The notes beneath the pieces are model-generated. The model did not search any database. It saw only the letters and a program-made list of their open reading frames with translations, and was not told the origin of the DNA. This document shows, piece after piece, positions 45,828 through 58,706 of a DNA stretch of 64,000 bases. Source of the DNA: Chlorokybus atmophyticus (Eukaryota > Streptophyta > Chlorokybophyceae > Chlorokybales > Chlorokybaceae); assembly GCA_009103225.1 (NCBI GenBank), contig RHPI01002402.1:880014-944013 (forward strand), in the 5' to 3' direction. Position numbers and translations under genes: made by a program. Each line of letters starts with the position of its first letter. The stretch's first letter is position 1.

Positions 45828-46640
45828 ATGGCGGCGATGGCGGCTGCGGCGGTGGTGCTCCCGGTGCAGGCAAAGCTGAGCGCATGCCCAGCAAGGCGTG
45901 CGGCTAGGTCGTCGCTCCCTGCCCGCCGCCCGGCGGTGGCGTCCATGCGGAGGTCGCTGGCCGTGTCGGCGAAGCTGGAAGGATCCGATGGCTCCGTCGC
46001 TGGCCCCAGCGCTGCGTTCTCACTGGCAATGTCGGCGCTGCTCGCTGCCGGCCCGGCCATGGCGCAGGCCAACGAGGTTGCCCAGATCGCCGAAGGCGAC
46101 AACCGGGGAAGCCTGCTGCTCCTGATCCCTGCATTGGCTATTGGATGGGTGGGTTTCAACATTCTCGGCCCGGCGCTGCGCCAGCTGGACGGCATGTCGA
46201 AGAAGGGTCTGGCTATCGGCGCTGCTGGCCTCACCGCCGCTGCGATGGGCGTCGCTGGTTCTGCTGAGGCAGCTGAGGCTGCCGCTGCTGCGTCAGACAG
46301 CCGTGCCGGAGCGCTGCTGCTCATCCCTGCGCTGGCACTTGCATGGGTCACCTTCAACATCTTCGGCCCCGCAACCAGGCAGCTGGACACCATGTCTAAG
46401 AAGGGTTTGGTTATTGGTGCTGCTGGCCTCAGCGCTGCCGCCTTGCTTGGCGCCACTGAGTCTGCACAGGCTGCACAGGAGTTTGCGCAGGTGGCTGCAA
46501 CCGCCAGCTCTGACAACCGCGGCACGCTTCTGCTCCTGATCCCCGCGCTCGCAATCGGTTGGGTTGGCTTCAACATCCTCGGCCCGGCTCTCCGCCAGCT
46601 CAACAACATGAGCGACAAGCCGGGCAACAAGAGGAAGTGA
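45828..46640 (+). CDS. psbY: PsbY precursor polyprotein with three PsbY modules
   Basis: Encodes a small one-helix subunit at the edge of photosystem II, made as a nuclear polyprotein and cut in the thylakoid. This is a single exon of 270 residues. Residues 1-48 form an Ala/Arg-rich plastid transit peptide; a hydrophobic stretch ending AAGPAMAQA (about 64-81) looks like a thylakoid-targeting signal. Three near-identical modules follow at about 91-124, 157-190 and 229-262: DNRGSLLLLIPALAIGWVGF then NILGPALRQLDGMS, with the middle one reading WVTFNIFGPATRQLDTMS. Between them sit hydrophobic KKGLxIGAAGLxAAA spacers ending in Ala-rich cleavage-like sites. The plant precursor is known for two mature PsbY forms (A1, A2), so a third module is unusual. 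The start ATG at 45828 is the first in frame. Confidence 0.95.
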   Translation: MAAMAAAAVVLPVQAKLSACPARRAARSSLPARRPAVASMRRSLAVSAKLEGSDGSVAGPSAAFSLAMSALLAAGPAMAQANEVAQIAEGDNRGSLLLLIPALAIGWVGFNILGPALRQLDGMSKKGLAIGAAGLTAAAMGVAGSAEAAEAAAAASDSRAGALLLIPALALAWVTFNIFGPATRQLDTMSKKGLVIGAAGLSAAALLGATESAQAAQEFAQVAATASSDNRGTLLLLIPALAIGWVGFNILGPALRQLNNMSDKPGNKRK

Positions 46641-48078
46641 AGTGTTACCCAAGTCAAGGACGCTGTTGCTTCATCCCTAGCACCACCAGGCTTCCGCTCT
46701 CCAAGCCACCGCGTACAGTCCACACCCAGCTCGCACTGTAATTGTATGCAGCCGTAGTAGTTGTGACACAAACAACAATGGACACACATCTTATGTGATT
46801 ATCACCAGTTTTGGTTTGCACAGTGTGTGACATGTGGGTTCTGCAGTTGCATCGTTGATGGGCTGCTGTCGTTGTAGTACAGCATGCATGTTGTGCAAGC
46901 GCATAAACCTATTTCATTGATGGGAGAGGTGCGTTTGGATGTCTTCTTGTATAAATGTTTAAACTATTGCAGTTGGGTTACGTCTCATGGATCTTTACTG
47001 GCAGCATTCACAGATCTCATCACGCTTGACAGCTGGCTGTACAGTGCGACTTGCAGGATCGTTAGGTGGTGGCCGAAGTCAGCTTGTTGAACTGCATATG
47101 TATAAATAATGCGAAACGGAAATATGCTGGTGCAGCCCAACATTCGCGTAGTGGACTAGTGGACTGCATAGTGGTTTCACTGCTGGACTTATGGTGCACC
47201 ATTGGTTCCTGTAGGCTGCAGTTGACATGCCAGCTGTTCTGTGCAGCCAATCAATTGCACATCTGCTATTTGTGAATGCGCATTGTACGCGCGGCAACAG
47301 TTGTGCACTCCCGTCGTAACCCTAGCTGTAAGGACACTCAGCACACCACCTCTTCAGAATACTTGACATTATTGCGACATAAACTGCTTGCAGTCTGATT
47401 ACCCTGACAAGCAGATGCTTTCCAAGCAAACTGTTGCAATGCTCCCTGTGCCTTGCATATGTAGCATAATACCATGTGAATTGCACACCATGCCAACAAT
47501 ACCACCATTACAGAAGTGCAATGCACCACATATTAAGCACCTCACGCAACATGAGTAACATGCATTGTTTCTGACAGGGCAACTGCAACTGCACTTGGGC
47601 ATGTCCTGGTCATCGCCAAACATCTAACTCTACGACCACCATGCCATTTCCCAAGCCATGCTGGTCAACCACTGTTTACACGTATGTTGCAAACCGCAAT
47701 GTTTCGTTGGAAGGTGCAACAGCGTACACAATGTGCTAGCACTGCCAGTGTAGGTGCATCGTTCTATTTGTTGTACAGTCCTCACCATGTTTCGCAAAGA
47801 TTCATGATTTATGCGCTTTGGCTGCAGGCTTATTTGGTCCTAAGAGGTCGGCACCCTACACACGGGAAATCATGACCTTGACGGCATGCAGATCACGCAG
47901 AACTTCTGCAGCAGAAGGCCATCCAATCTGATGACACAAAGGTTAATAACATAAGCAAACCAACAAAAGCACCATGTGCTCTTCAGCAACATCAACATCA
48001 ATATCTGCTCACCTATCATGGATTGGCAATGTGCTTCGGTGCCAAGGAACTGCCGACCTGTTGGAGAGTGCTGACTGG
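46641..48078. other. 3' flank of psbY and intergenic region
   Basis: No coding region is supported. psbY and VPS54 converge here. A TGTAA signal lies 97 bp past the psbY stop. Confidence 0.6.
46737..46741 (+). terminator. Candidate poly(A) signal TGTAA of psbY
   Basis: TGTAA is the usual polyadenylation signal in chlorophycean algae; this copy is 97 bp after the psbY stop codon. Confidence 0.45.
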
Positions 48079-51000
48079 TCACGAACTTGGTGCTGACGAG
48101 CCCTCCTCTTGCAGGTTGTTCTCCACAAAATCATCCAGCGCCCATGCTCCGTCCACGTCAGCATCGTTAATTGGTAGCGAGTGTAAGCACTGCAGGATAT
48201 GCTGCGCATCTCGCCGCAACCGAGCCTTCCCAGCAGGATTGCGCACTTCAAGCTGCACGTATGCATCGGCAATCTGCATATTGAACATCTTCACAACGCG
48301 GTTGAATATGGAGTGCGATTCGCCAGTGGTCAACAGCGGGGAGAGCACCCTGTGCAAAACGCCAACTTCCTTCACAAGGGCTTTTGCAAATGGGCTGAGG
48401 GAGGTATCTGTGTCGAGAACGTCCAGCTTGCTCCATGAATCTGCCAGCTGCGGCAAGCTGCGAAGATGATACTGCAACCGCTCGCGCATAATGGACACCA
48501 ATTTTGAGTGTATCTCCTCCCTGTGTATCCTGTAGTCCTGTTCAACGCGATCCAGGTCGGGCAGCAGCAGCGCATGCCTGTTCTCTGGGAGATGCCTTGA
48601 CAGTGCAGCGCGTACGTCAGGGATCTTCTCAATGAACAACCCCAAACTCTGACTTGATAGCGCCAGGTGCTTTGCTGTGATTGACTTCAACCCGGACACT
48701 TGCATGGCGCCGGCACCGAGAACAAGCTGACAAGTGCGAGAGTTGAACAGCTTGAGCACCTCCGCGACTCTGTGAAGCACCTCCACTGCCAGCGTGGGTA
48801 AGTAGCGAGCAACATCCATGTAATCCGCCAACATTTTCAACAGCATAAGCGCGCTTTGTACAAGATGAAACCTCTGCCCATTCGCCCACAGTACTTTTCC
48901 ACGAAGGGCATCCATGTCGGCGCTGTTTTTGCGAGACAAAGCCTCCGCGTCACTTCCCCTTCTCTCAACCTCTGCACCTTCTTTGGCCTCATGGTCTGCA
49001 CCATTGGATATTGTCGCAACCTCCTCTGCTGCATGCGACGCATTGCCATTGGTGTAAATCGGCGCATCAGGTATGACGGTCTCTGGTGTGATCTGCTCTG
49101 CACCACCCAGGTTGTCGGCGATACGCTGGAACTCTGGAGGTATGTCAACCGCTGACCAAGACTCTTGCTCCAGAAGCATAGCTAATTGCGAAATCTGCAA
49201 CAACATAGTCAGTGCCGTAGCTGCTGCGGTGGACAACAGCTGCAGACTGACAACGCAGAGTCCACTAGCACCTTCTTTGGATGCATGGCATCAAGGTAAG
49301 CCTTTGATTGGGACTGTATAGTTCCGCGGAGACTGTAACAACGCTTGCCACTTATCTGCAAAATGACCAAACTCAGCTGCAAAGCAAGCAAATACTGCAG
49401 CTCCATGTTGGACGCAACTACAGCATTGCTACCAGATATGGGACTTGACTACAGGATTAAGATCAAAGCTGCAGAGGCTTTAAAAAAAAAAAAAAAAAAT
49501 TCAACAGAATGTGCTGTCTCACCTTCTCTGTGGCTGCCACAAAGCGTTGAGTCTCGTTCATCAGCTTTGAGAACTCGGACAAGCGCAATTGTGGGTACAC
49601 TGGAGCTCGAACACCCAGAAGTTTGGCCCAACGCGCATGAGCAGCATCACAAGCCGCAGACACAGCCTCGGCGTTTTCGCGCAGAACTTCGCTCCTAAAC
49701 AACAAGCCATGTTGGTCACATGTGCAGTCTTGCTCGTCCCCTGAGCAGATGCCAATGAATTGTACCAAGCATCAGTTTCAAACCTGTTGTTTTTGATAGG
49801 TGGCGCACCACCACCTGCGAACATGTCCAAACCACTGTCAGAACACGACATGTGGCAGCTCGCACACAAATAATACAAACAGTACCAGCAGAGCCATGGT
49901 TTGCTAACACAGCAGCTCCAGCTGCCGCTCTGCTGGCAAGCTCTTCTTCTGCATTCTCTTTGGCTGGGGTGGCATTAGCCTCATCCACTGCGACGACAAC
50001 GCTCTCGACGATACCACGTACATCAGCAGCCTTTTGCAACCGCTCCTGTGACACCAACCCAGATCGGAAACCGCACATGGTCGTGCAATGCTGTTGGCCA
50101 AGCGTCGCGCGTGTGCAATGTGCAAGTACCTGGACAATGGCGAATACAGCGTACAGCAGAGCCATGAAAGCATCGCTTGACAGCACGCGTAACTTCTCGG
50201 TCAGTGGCACCGCAACTGCCATACGATGAGGATAATGAGTTCCAGAGCAAACAGGCACCCATAAGTATCACAACTCTCACAACACAATACCATACCTTCT
50301 GCTTGAGCGTCAGCAGGATAGTCGTTATCACCTTGATGTGATGACCACAGCAAAGGCAAAACCTCTGCCACTACATTCTTTATGGCGACTTTTATGTCTG
50401 CTGTCAAGGTGGTGCGATACTCTCTTAGCACCTTTCCCAATTTGCCCTGCATTGAAGCGCTAGTGTCACAGTAGTAGACGAGCACTTGCGCAGGGACAAC
50501 TCGGCCCAACGACCACGCACCGTACGTATTAGTCCAAGAACCACAGGTAAAAGCTGTTCCTTCAATGAGATGCTAGTGTCGTCATCATCATCGCGCGCCT
50601 ACAAAGCAAAGGCCAGTACAGATTGCAATTTCACACAAGAGCGTCATAGTCATGGCAGAAACCTGTCGTATACACTGCCCTCATGTATAAGCTGCCGCAA
50701 CAACGGACATTGCACCCTGCTGTGCTGATCTAGTCACGACTGAGGCAGTGGCTTATGACAACTTCATACCTGCGTTTTTGCGGCAAGTGCTGGTGGCAGC
50801 GGTTGTTCAGCATACTGAAAGTATTCCGCAGCATTTGCAGCTGGATTGCTGTGTGTGGATGGCTGCAAAGCCACACGCTGGAACTCTGCAAGCATCATGC
50901 TGGCGGTGCAACACTCATTCAGTATATGAAGCAACACAAGCACAGGATAACCGCTGATGATGATCAACTCACTTATCTACAGCTTCAGCTGTGGCTGCCA

Positions 51001-52600
51001 ACTGTTCTGGGACATGCCGAAAACAGTGAAGCCGCGCAATGTCATCACTTTCCTGCAAGGGAGAACTCCACAGCAATTCCCATTAGGAGATGTGGCCCAG
51101 CAAAAACTGGCTGTAATGCGCGGGTTGAACACATAAGCACCCAGCCAATACAAACTTACTGCCTTCACTCACCAGTATTCGCCTCGTGTCTTCAATGACG
51201 TCCAATGCTGCAGTGAAGTCTGCAGCTGGCAGCAACTGCATCCAAACCCGGTTAAGCCTGTAACAAATCATGCAGAGCTGCATGCACGAACATACCAATT
51301 GAAGCGCCTGCAGGGCCTGTGAGATGTTGGAAACCGTCTTCAGCATGCTCAGCAGGTTGAGCAAATTTCTGCGTCGGTTGCGCAGGCGCTGAATGGCCAT
51401 GCCATTCACAAACATCGCTTCGTCTAGAGCGTGCACAATCGCCCGAAGATGCGCTATTTGGTCACACGCTGCATGTATCATGGCAGTCAATTCTTGCATC
51501 ACACCGACAGCCTCGAAAAACGAGTCTGAGCGGTTGGAGATCTCCTTCAGCAAGCTGACTTCAACGAGGTCGAGGTACTGCGAAAGGCGCTCCTGCACAG
51601 CCCGTTCTCAATGGTAACTATGCGATGCAACAAAACCTTGATGGTTGTTTGACTGACAGGCACTCAGCACGCATGCAACCTGCATGTAGGTAACTTCATG
51701 ACTTTCGCATCAGCCACAAACCTGTACGTCAGATGACGATGGTACTGAGTCCTCTGGGCATGCAGCGAGGAATGTATCTCGGCGCCCGAAATCAAAGTCA
51801 TCATCGAAGTACATAGCAGGTACCTCACGTAGGCACACCACAAGGCCCTCTCCACTGCCTCGTGCAACATCTCCAGACGACCTAAACACAGAAAAACACA
51901 GCTTACATAACGTCAATATGTGTTGGTTCGACCATCAGTGTCAGCGCACCAACATTAAACTTCTGAAACAATGTCTAGTATTGTATGCCACGACAACTCC
52001 CAACATCAAATCAACACTTTCTGTACTAGACTACTAAGTAACCAGAAACAACGGTTCACATGCACTTCTGCCCTGGGGAATGTTCTGCAAAACAAACTAC
52101 ACTTTTTTTCCCGTATCAACAGCGTATGCATGACCTGTACTGCTCATGACGCTACCTCAACAGGACAGCACAACGTCTCCTCCACATTGTGTTGTTCATG
52201 CATGCAACGCCTCAACTTGAGTTAGATGTGTGACTTACGAGGATCGCGCGTGCTCAGTACGAGCGGCCGCATGGCGTGCAGCGACAAAGCGGGCGTAATG
52301 TGCAGCAACAGTTTTCAGGTAAGGCTGGAAATCACGCCATGTGACAGCTGGCAGCACACCGGAGGCCAGAGGCGGCGGCTGAGTGTCAACGAACGGATCC
52401 GAGCTAGTGCCGAAAAACCAGGAGCTGAGCTCCGCCGCGGACGCCGACAACCCTGTCGCCTTGGGCGTGGGGTTGTTGAGGACGGAGGCCAGGCTCTGAC
52501 CTGCGCTGTAGCTCCCGTAATCCGCCCGCTCGTTTGGCTTCTGCCCGCTAGTCGAAGCGCCACCTCCATGGCTGCTCAACCCGCCACCCGCGCCAAGCAT
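48079..52600 (-). CDS. VPS54: VPS54, GARP tethering complex subunit
   Basis: Part of the GARP complex that tethers endosome-derived vesicles at the trans-Golgi. The first exon, from the ATG at 52600 to 52239, is Gly/Ser-rich then has SLASVLNNPTPKA, DPFVDTQPPP and VTWRDFQPYLKTVAAHYARF, as in plant VPS54. The next exons give GLVVCLREVPAMYFDDDFDF, then ERLSQYLDLVEVSLLKEISN, and a helical region with LNLLSMLKTVSNISQALQAL (51598-51300) and LLPAADFTAALDVIEDTRRI. Middle exons at about 51200-49600 are only partly traced. The last exon (about 49194-48079) is the VPS54 C-terminal domain: LLEQESWSAVDIPPEFQRIA, FNSRTCQLVLGAGAMQVSGL, KSITAKHLALSSQSLGLFIE and a conserved helical end. The longest open frame starts with TTG at 52687, so the ATG at 52600 is preferred. 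An intron contains an 18-base A-run (49482-49499 on plus). Confidence 0.92.
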
Positions 52601-53000
52601 CCTGCCCGTTTCTTGTCCTCCACCTGCGCTTCCACCTCGTCCACCGCCCCCGCCCGGCCCAGGCGCTGATCGCCACGCCCAAGGCAATTCTGCTTGTTAG
52701 GGCAGCTGCTTAGCAGAGCGAAAAGTGTTCCCTTCTACGGACAGCTTGAAGCAATCTCTACTCGCGGGAAATGCTTCAATAGCCATTACGAAGCTGAATT
52801 ATTACACATTAGCGAAACCTCAAGCACAACGTCGGTGTTTGCCATGCTGCTTTGCAGGGAGCTTGTCTCCTGCTGCTGCTGCTGCTGCAGCTGCGGCAGT
52901 GGCGGTGGCGGTGGTGGAGGCACAGGAGGTGGTCTTGTCAGTTTGTCGTTGTGCAGTGGATAGCGGAGACCGCTTGGAGGCCTGCCCCGCCAAGCGTGTA
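52601..53000. promoter_or_regulatory. Shared divergent promoter region of VPS54 and EFL1
   Basis: Only 400 bp separate the two start codons, so both promoters and 5' leaders must overlap here. It contains a CTG run at about 52870-52888 and GGTGGCGGTGG-type repeats. The EFL1 frame stays open upstream of its ATG to about 52725, so a longer N-terminus is possible. Confidence 0.5.
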
Positions 53001-56000
53001 ATGGCGGGGCAGGTGGTGCACGCTCGGCTGGGTCGGGTGGGTGTGGACCGGCTGACGGGTTTGCAGGGCAGGCCATCACGCATTCGCAACATATGCGTGT
53101 TGGCCCACGTTGACCATGGCAAAACCACCATGTCCGACGCACTGATAGCTTCCAACGGTCTCATACATCCCAAGATGGTTGGCAAGGTAAGTGATGGACA
53201 CCTTACTTGCACTTGTACATGTGCTGTTGGACCCCATTGAAACCACGCATAACGCCACGGACCAAGTAAATTCAATCACAGTCGGTCGGAGAAGTGCTAA
53301 TAGTAATATTGCTTGAGGGTGTATGTATGCGTCAGCTTTACGTTAGGATGGCAGCCTCTCACAACCTGTGTGCGGGTCGCAGTTTGTTGTGATCATACCA
53401 GTTGTTTGTTGCGCAGCTTCGCTATCTTGATAGTCGGGACGACGAGCAGTTGCGATGTATTACCATGAAGTCCAGCTCTATCTCGCTGCTATTCCAGCAT
53501 CAGCTGCCGGGTCAGGATGAAAACGACATTGACTACTTGATCAATCTGATTGACTCCCCTGGCCACGTGGACTTCTGCAGCGAGGTGAGCTCATCATAGG
53601 CTGCGCAGTTTGGTTGTTGTAGGTGGTCAGCAGGTGTTGGCATGTCAACGTTGTGTTATCAATTGCACTTGCAGGTCTCCACAGCTGTCAGGCTCAGCGA
53701 CGGTGCAATCGTGCTGGTCGACGCTGTTGAAGGCGTCTGCATGCAGACACATGCGGTGCTCCGCCAGGTACGCAGTTAATGAGATGCTCCATGCATGCGG
53801 GGAGTCTGTTACTTGATACTTGACACAGCATCTCCATTTGCAGGGGTGGCAGGAGAAGTTGGAAATGTGCTTGGTCTTCAATAAGATTGACCGTCTGATT
53901 GTTGAGCTCAAGCTAAGTCCACAAGAGGCTTACGACCGCATCAAGGTATGCAGCGCCTGGTAGCTGCATGCTGCTGAAGTTTGAGTGTGAACCTTGCGCT
54001 TGTTCCTTATCTGGTGTTGAGCAGGCTGCGGTGCTGAGGGCCCATTCGTATTTCAGGGCATACTTGGCGAAGTGAACAACATTATCAACGGCTTCCGCTC
54101 TGAGAAGTACATGTCTGATGTTGATGCCGTTTTGGCACATACTGAGGCAGCGCATACTGAGGAACTGGAAGAGGTACCATTGCTTGCAGAACGTGCATGA
54201 TCTTGTGACGACTTCCATGATGATTGCAGGCTATTCAGAGTCTGTCCGTAGTATGGCTGCATGGTGTTGTTTAGAAGTGCTGCTGCTGTTGCTTTGTAGG
54301 ATGAGGAGGATGCGTTTTCACCAGCTCAGGGCAATGTCATTTTCGCCAGTGCGGTAGATGGCTGGGGCTTTAGGATTGAGCAGTTTGCTGAGCTATATGC
54401 AGCCAAGGTACAAGGTGCCACCGCGTGCTACAACACAATGTTTTGAGCGTACCGCTGAGCTTGCTGTGCCCTGTGTAGCTTGGTGCCAGTTCGGCAGCGC
54501 TTCGGCGAGCTTTGTGGGGCGATTACTACTTCAACCCCAAAACGAAGATGATCGTTGGGAAAAAGGCAGCAGGTATGATGAACTCACTGTTTAACCTTGT
54601 GGTTATTCACAGGGTTATTTACAATGACAACGTACATGTGGCAGGTGGCAAGCTGAAGCCAATGTTTCCTCAGTTCCTTTTTGAACCAATCTGGAAGGTG
54701 TGCTTGCAGTCTTGATGACAGTTGTGGCTGTACTGATGGCGCGGTGCACCCACAATCATATGGTGACCTTGTGTAGTGGTGGCCAGGTGTACAACAGTGT
54801 GCTTGAGGGTGCGGATTTTGCGACTCTGGACAAGCTGGTGAAGGCCCTGGGAATAACAGTGAGTGCAGCTGGTGTTGTTGGAGCCATAGGCGCATGCATT
54901 TGTTGACTGCTGGGCATGCTGCATGGTGACATGAGCTGTTCATGCTGACAGTCACAGTTGCAGATTGCAGATCGTGATTTGAAGCACTCGGATCCTCGTG
55001 TTGTCATTCAAGCAGTGCTTAGCAAATGGCTGCCGCTGTAAGTTTGTGGTGTTTCCTTATGACATCCTTAAGCATCAAGTGTTGCCGTTCAACTGTTATA
55101 ATGCCATGTTGCTCGGAACGCAGGTCAGATGCTGTGCTGGCAACAGTGGTAGAAAGACTACCAAGCCCGGAAGTAGCTCAGGAAACTCGATTGCTAGCTT
55201 ATTTTCCTTCTTCTGACGCTGTGCAGACATCACCTTCGGACTCTGAGCTTGCTGAGATTAGGAGTAGCGTAGTAGCATGCAATACAAGTCAGGATGCCCC
55301 GACTGTGGCATTTGTAGCCAAGATGTTTGCAGTAGATCGCAGCAGCGTTCCGCGCCATTCGGTAAGCAGTGATGGGCTCTACACATGCACCTTTACAGTG
55401 TGTTTCCTGCTCAACGGATGCGGACATAAACCTATTGGATGGGTGTATGTTACTGCAGGTTGACGCCGTGGCCTTGGAAGGTGAAGACAGTACGCAAACG
55501 TTTATTGGTTTTGCTCGCGTCTTCAGGTAACTGCTGACTATTCAGCCGCAAAGTGTGGCGATGACATTGTGTTTGGGTACCTGGCATGCCAGTGCCTGGA
55601 GGCATGCCAGGTACACACCAGGTGCTGAGCCAATGGCATCATGTCATTATGCCATGGTCTGATCCTCTCCTTATGGCAGCGGTCTGTTGAGGAAAGGTCA
55701 GAGGCTGCATGTCCTTTTACCCAAGTACAATCCCGATGAACCTGACAAACATCGTGAAGAGGTCATTATTGGCGAGTTGTATCTCATGATGGGCCGTGCC
55801 CTTGAGCCAGTTGCTGAGGTTCCTGCTGGCAATCTGGTTGGAGTCGGGGTAAGCGAGAGCTCAGTTATTTGGTGAACAGTGGCAGCTGTGCTCGGGAAGT
55901 CCGCATCCTGACATGGTCTAAAAGCTCAATGGTCGTGCTCTCCTTGTTGGTGAACAGGGCTTAGGTCAGAAGGTCCTAAAGACTGCCACTCTGAGCAGCT

Positions 56001-58706
56001 CAATGGCATGCCGACCATTTGTAAGCATGAAGTTCCCGGCTGCCGCTATTGTTGCAGTGGCAGTGGAACCTGCGAACCCGAACGAGTGGCCACCCCTCAT
56101 TCAAGGATTGCGTCTTCTCAACAGAGCTGATCCGTTTGTAGAGGTCACTGTGCAAGAAACTGGAGAGCATGTTGTCAAGTATGCCACCATCAATGTGTGA
56201 TTGGTGTTTGCTCTATCAATACAACTGCTATTGTGTAAGAAATGCATGTTTGTCTGTAATAATTCGATTATGCACATGCAGGGCTGCTGGGGAAGTGCAC
56301 CTGGAGCGGTGTTTGAAAGATTTACGGGTATGAGGATCCCCCCCNNNNNNNNNNNNNNNNNNNNNNNNNNNNNNNNNNNNNNNNNNNNNNNNNNNNNNNN
56401 NNNNNNNNNNNNNNNNNNNNNNNNNNNNNNNNNNNNNNNNNNNNNNNNNNNNNNNNNNNNNNNNNNNNNNNNNNNNNNNNNNNNNNNNNNNNNNNNNNNN
56501 NNNNNNNNNNNNNNNNNNNNNNNNNNNNNNNNNNNNNNNNNNNNNNNNNNNNNNNNNNNNNNNNNNNNNNNNNNNNNNNNNNNNNNNNNNNNNNNNNNNN
56601 NNNNNNNNNNNNNNNNNNNNNNNNNNNNNNNNNNNNNNNNNNNNNNNNNNNNNNNNNNNNNNNNNNNNNNNNNNNNNNNNNNNNNNNNNNCCACCCCCCC
56701 ACACACAAACCCTCCTCCCCGTCTCCCCTCCCGCGCCCGCTTGCACTGTGCAACGGATGATTTTTATGTGTATGAAGCACTGACTGCCATTCTGACCTGC
56801 AAGCATACACCGCTGGAGGGCGCCTCTAGCAGTGTCTGTAGTGTTTGCTTACATCATGACTCACAGGAGCGGTTTGCGAGGATAGAGCTTGCGGTATCAG
56901 CACCTCTGGTGTCGTTTCGGGAGTCAGTGAACCCAGAGGTGTCAGAAGCTGCACTTGCCGCAGCTCCATGGGTGACAACAGTGACCTCAGACAGGCGCTG
57001 CACGGTAACTGCTGCCAACAAATGCCTTGGCCAGTGTTGTTCTGTTGTTGACAGTACCAGTTAAAACAGTGTGCTGATGTTATTGCTTTGCTCTTGCTTG
57101 CATATGGCAGGTGCGTGCTCGCGCCACGCCTTTGCCTCCTGCTCTTACGGCGGCACTGCAATCATCGGGCCCAATGCTGCGGACAGTGTTTGACCAAGCG
57201 GCTGGCGCTTCTGTCTGCCAATCTGACGAAGCAGGTGCTGCTGTGCTCGCGAACACCACTCAAGACTCCATTTCCGTGTTGACTGAGCGGCTGCAAGAGG
57301 CGGCTCTGGACACATCTGCTGGTCAGGACTGGCGACACAACCTATCTAAGATCAGCTCGTTGGGCCCACGACGAACCGGACCCAACATCCTCCTGAGCTG
57401 TGACATGCAGCAGTTGAGCAATGATGATGCTGGCAGCGAGGCTCGCGCAGATGAGACATCCAGCGCAATCTGTTGTCCTCCAGTAGTCTCTCAGCTGCTG
57501 GGGCTGACCGACACTGGCCTTCGCGCAGCCGATGTGAGCGAGTCCGCTGCCCTTATGAAAGATCCGAAGGCGGCGGCTTCGGGTTCCAGCAAGCTTGCGC
57601 TTGACAGAAACGTGCATAACAGCATCGTCACAGGCTTTCAGCTGACATGTGCAGCTGGGCCCCTGTGCGAAGAGCCGTTGTCTGGAGTTGCCTTTGAAGT
57701 GATGGTGCAGTTGCACAACACTGCAGGTGACGAGGATGGTTACAGCAGCAGCGGTAGCAGTGCTGTGCAGGAACAGAACTTGCTGCTATCCGGACAGGTG
57801 TGCTTGGTGGATATTCTCATCTGTAACATCTTTTGTTTTGAGGATTTCTCTTGGACACATTTTCACAAGACAATTCCCAGATCATCACGGAAGTCCGGGA
57901 CGCATGTCGGCAGGCAATGCTGAAGTCGCAGCCAAGGCTTGTGGAAGCGATGTACTTGTGTGAGGTAGCCTTTGGGTTTAAGACCCCCTGTGACTTGCCA
58001 AAAAAACCCTTTCACGAATAATACATCACGCCTTTTGTGTAGGTGATGACTAATGCCGAAGCATTGGGCAAAGTGTATGGTGTGCTGGGCAAAAGGCGCT
58101 CGCGCATAATCTCAGAAGAAATGCGAGAAGGATCTGGTTTGTTTACAGGTGAGCTTGCATATTGCCAGAGCTGTAATATTCATGTACCCTGATTGCTGCT
58201 TACCTGCTGCACAGTGCACGCTTACTTGCCGGTTGCGGAGAGCTTTGGGTTTGCAGATGAGCTGAGACGCAGCACTTCAGGGGCTGCCAGTCCACAACTC
58301 GTTTTAAGCCATTGGGAAATCTTGCAGGCATGTTTTCGAAAACAATTGCGCCCAGCTTGCATTAGGCCCCTGTGATATTTGGTTCTCGTGAAATCACTTT
58401 CTTTAAGTCGGCATTCATTTCCATGCTGCAGGAGGACCCGTTCTTCGTGCCTACAACTGTGGATGAACTTGAAGAGTTTGGGGACGGAGTGAGCATACCT
58501 CACAACCTTGCCAGGCGATGCATGGATGCTGTTCGCAGACGCAAAGGTATCCGCTATTGCACCACACTAGGCGTGTTGCAGCTGTTTGTGTTCAACCTTG
58601 CTGTGCTTAGTTTGTATTGATTTGGTGCATCTCTCTAGGTCTGCCTGTGGAGGAGAAAGTTGTCGAGCACGCGGAGAAGCAAAGAACGCTGGCCCGTAAA
58701 GTCTGA
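53001..58706 (+). CDS. EFL1: EFL1, elongation-factor-2-like GTPase of 60S ribosome maturation
   Basis: With SBDS it removes eIF6 from cytoplasmic pre-60S subunits. About 22 exons are recognisable. The first (53001-53186) has [20 protein letters not shown] (G1 loop). Later ones give [20 protein letters not shown] (switch I), [14 protein letters not shown] (G3), [20 protein letters not shown] (G4), [57 protein letters not shown] and [13 protein letters not shown]. After the N gap come [20 protein letters not shown], a long weakly conserved insert (57150-57600), [14 protein letters not shown] and the EFL1 C-terminus [20 protein letters not shown], ending [18 protein letters not shown]. GTPase motifs are intact. 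EF2 itself is excluded by the DSRDDEQ..ITMKSS and C-terminal HAEKQRTL signatures. The gap lies in the intron between 56331 and 56867, so the coding sequence seems complete. Confidence 0.95.
55577..55614. repeat. 14-bp perfect hairpin in an EFL1 intron
   Basis: GTACCTGGCATGCC and GGCATGCCAGGTAC flank a 10-base loop (AGTGCCTGGA). It lies between the exon ending near 55527 and the exon starting near 55681. Confidence 0.85.
56345..56690. other. Assembly gap (346 N) in an EFL1 intron
   Basis: Edges are CCCCCCC on the left and CCACCCCCCC on the right. Confidence 0.99.

Noticed and set aside
56201-57064. Long frames across the EFL1 gap
   Set aside because: They consist mostly of N; splice donor at 56331 and acceptor at 56866 show the gap is intronic.
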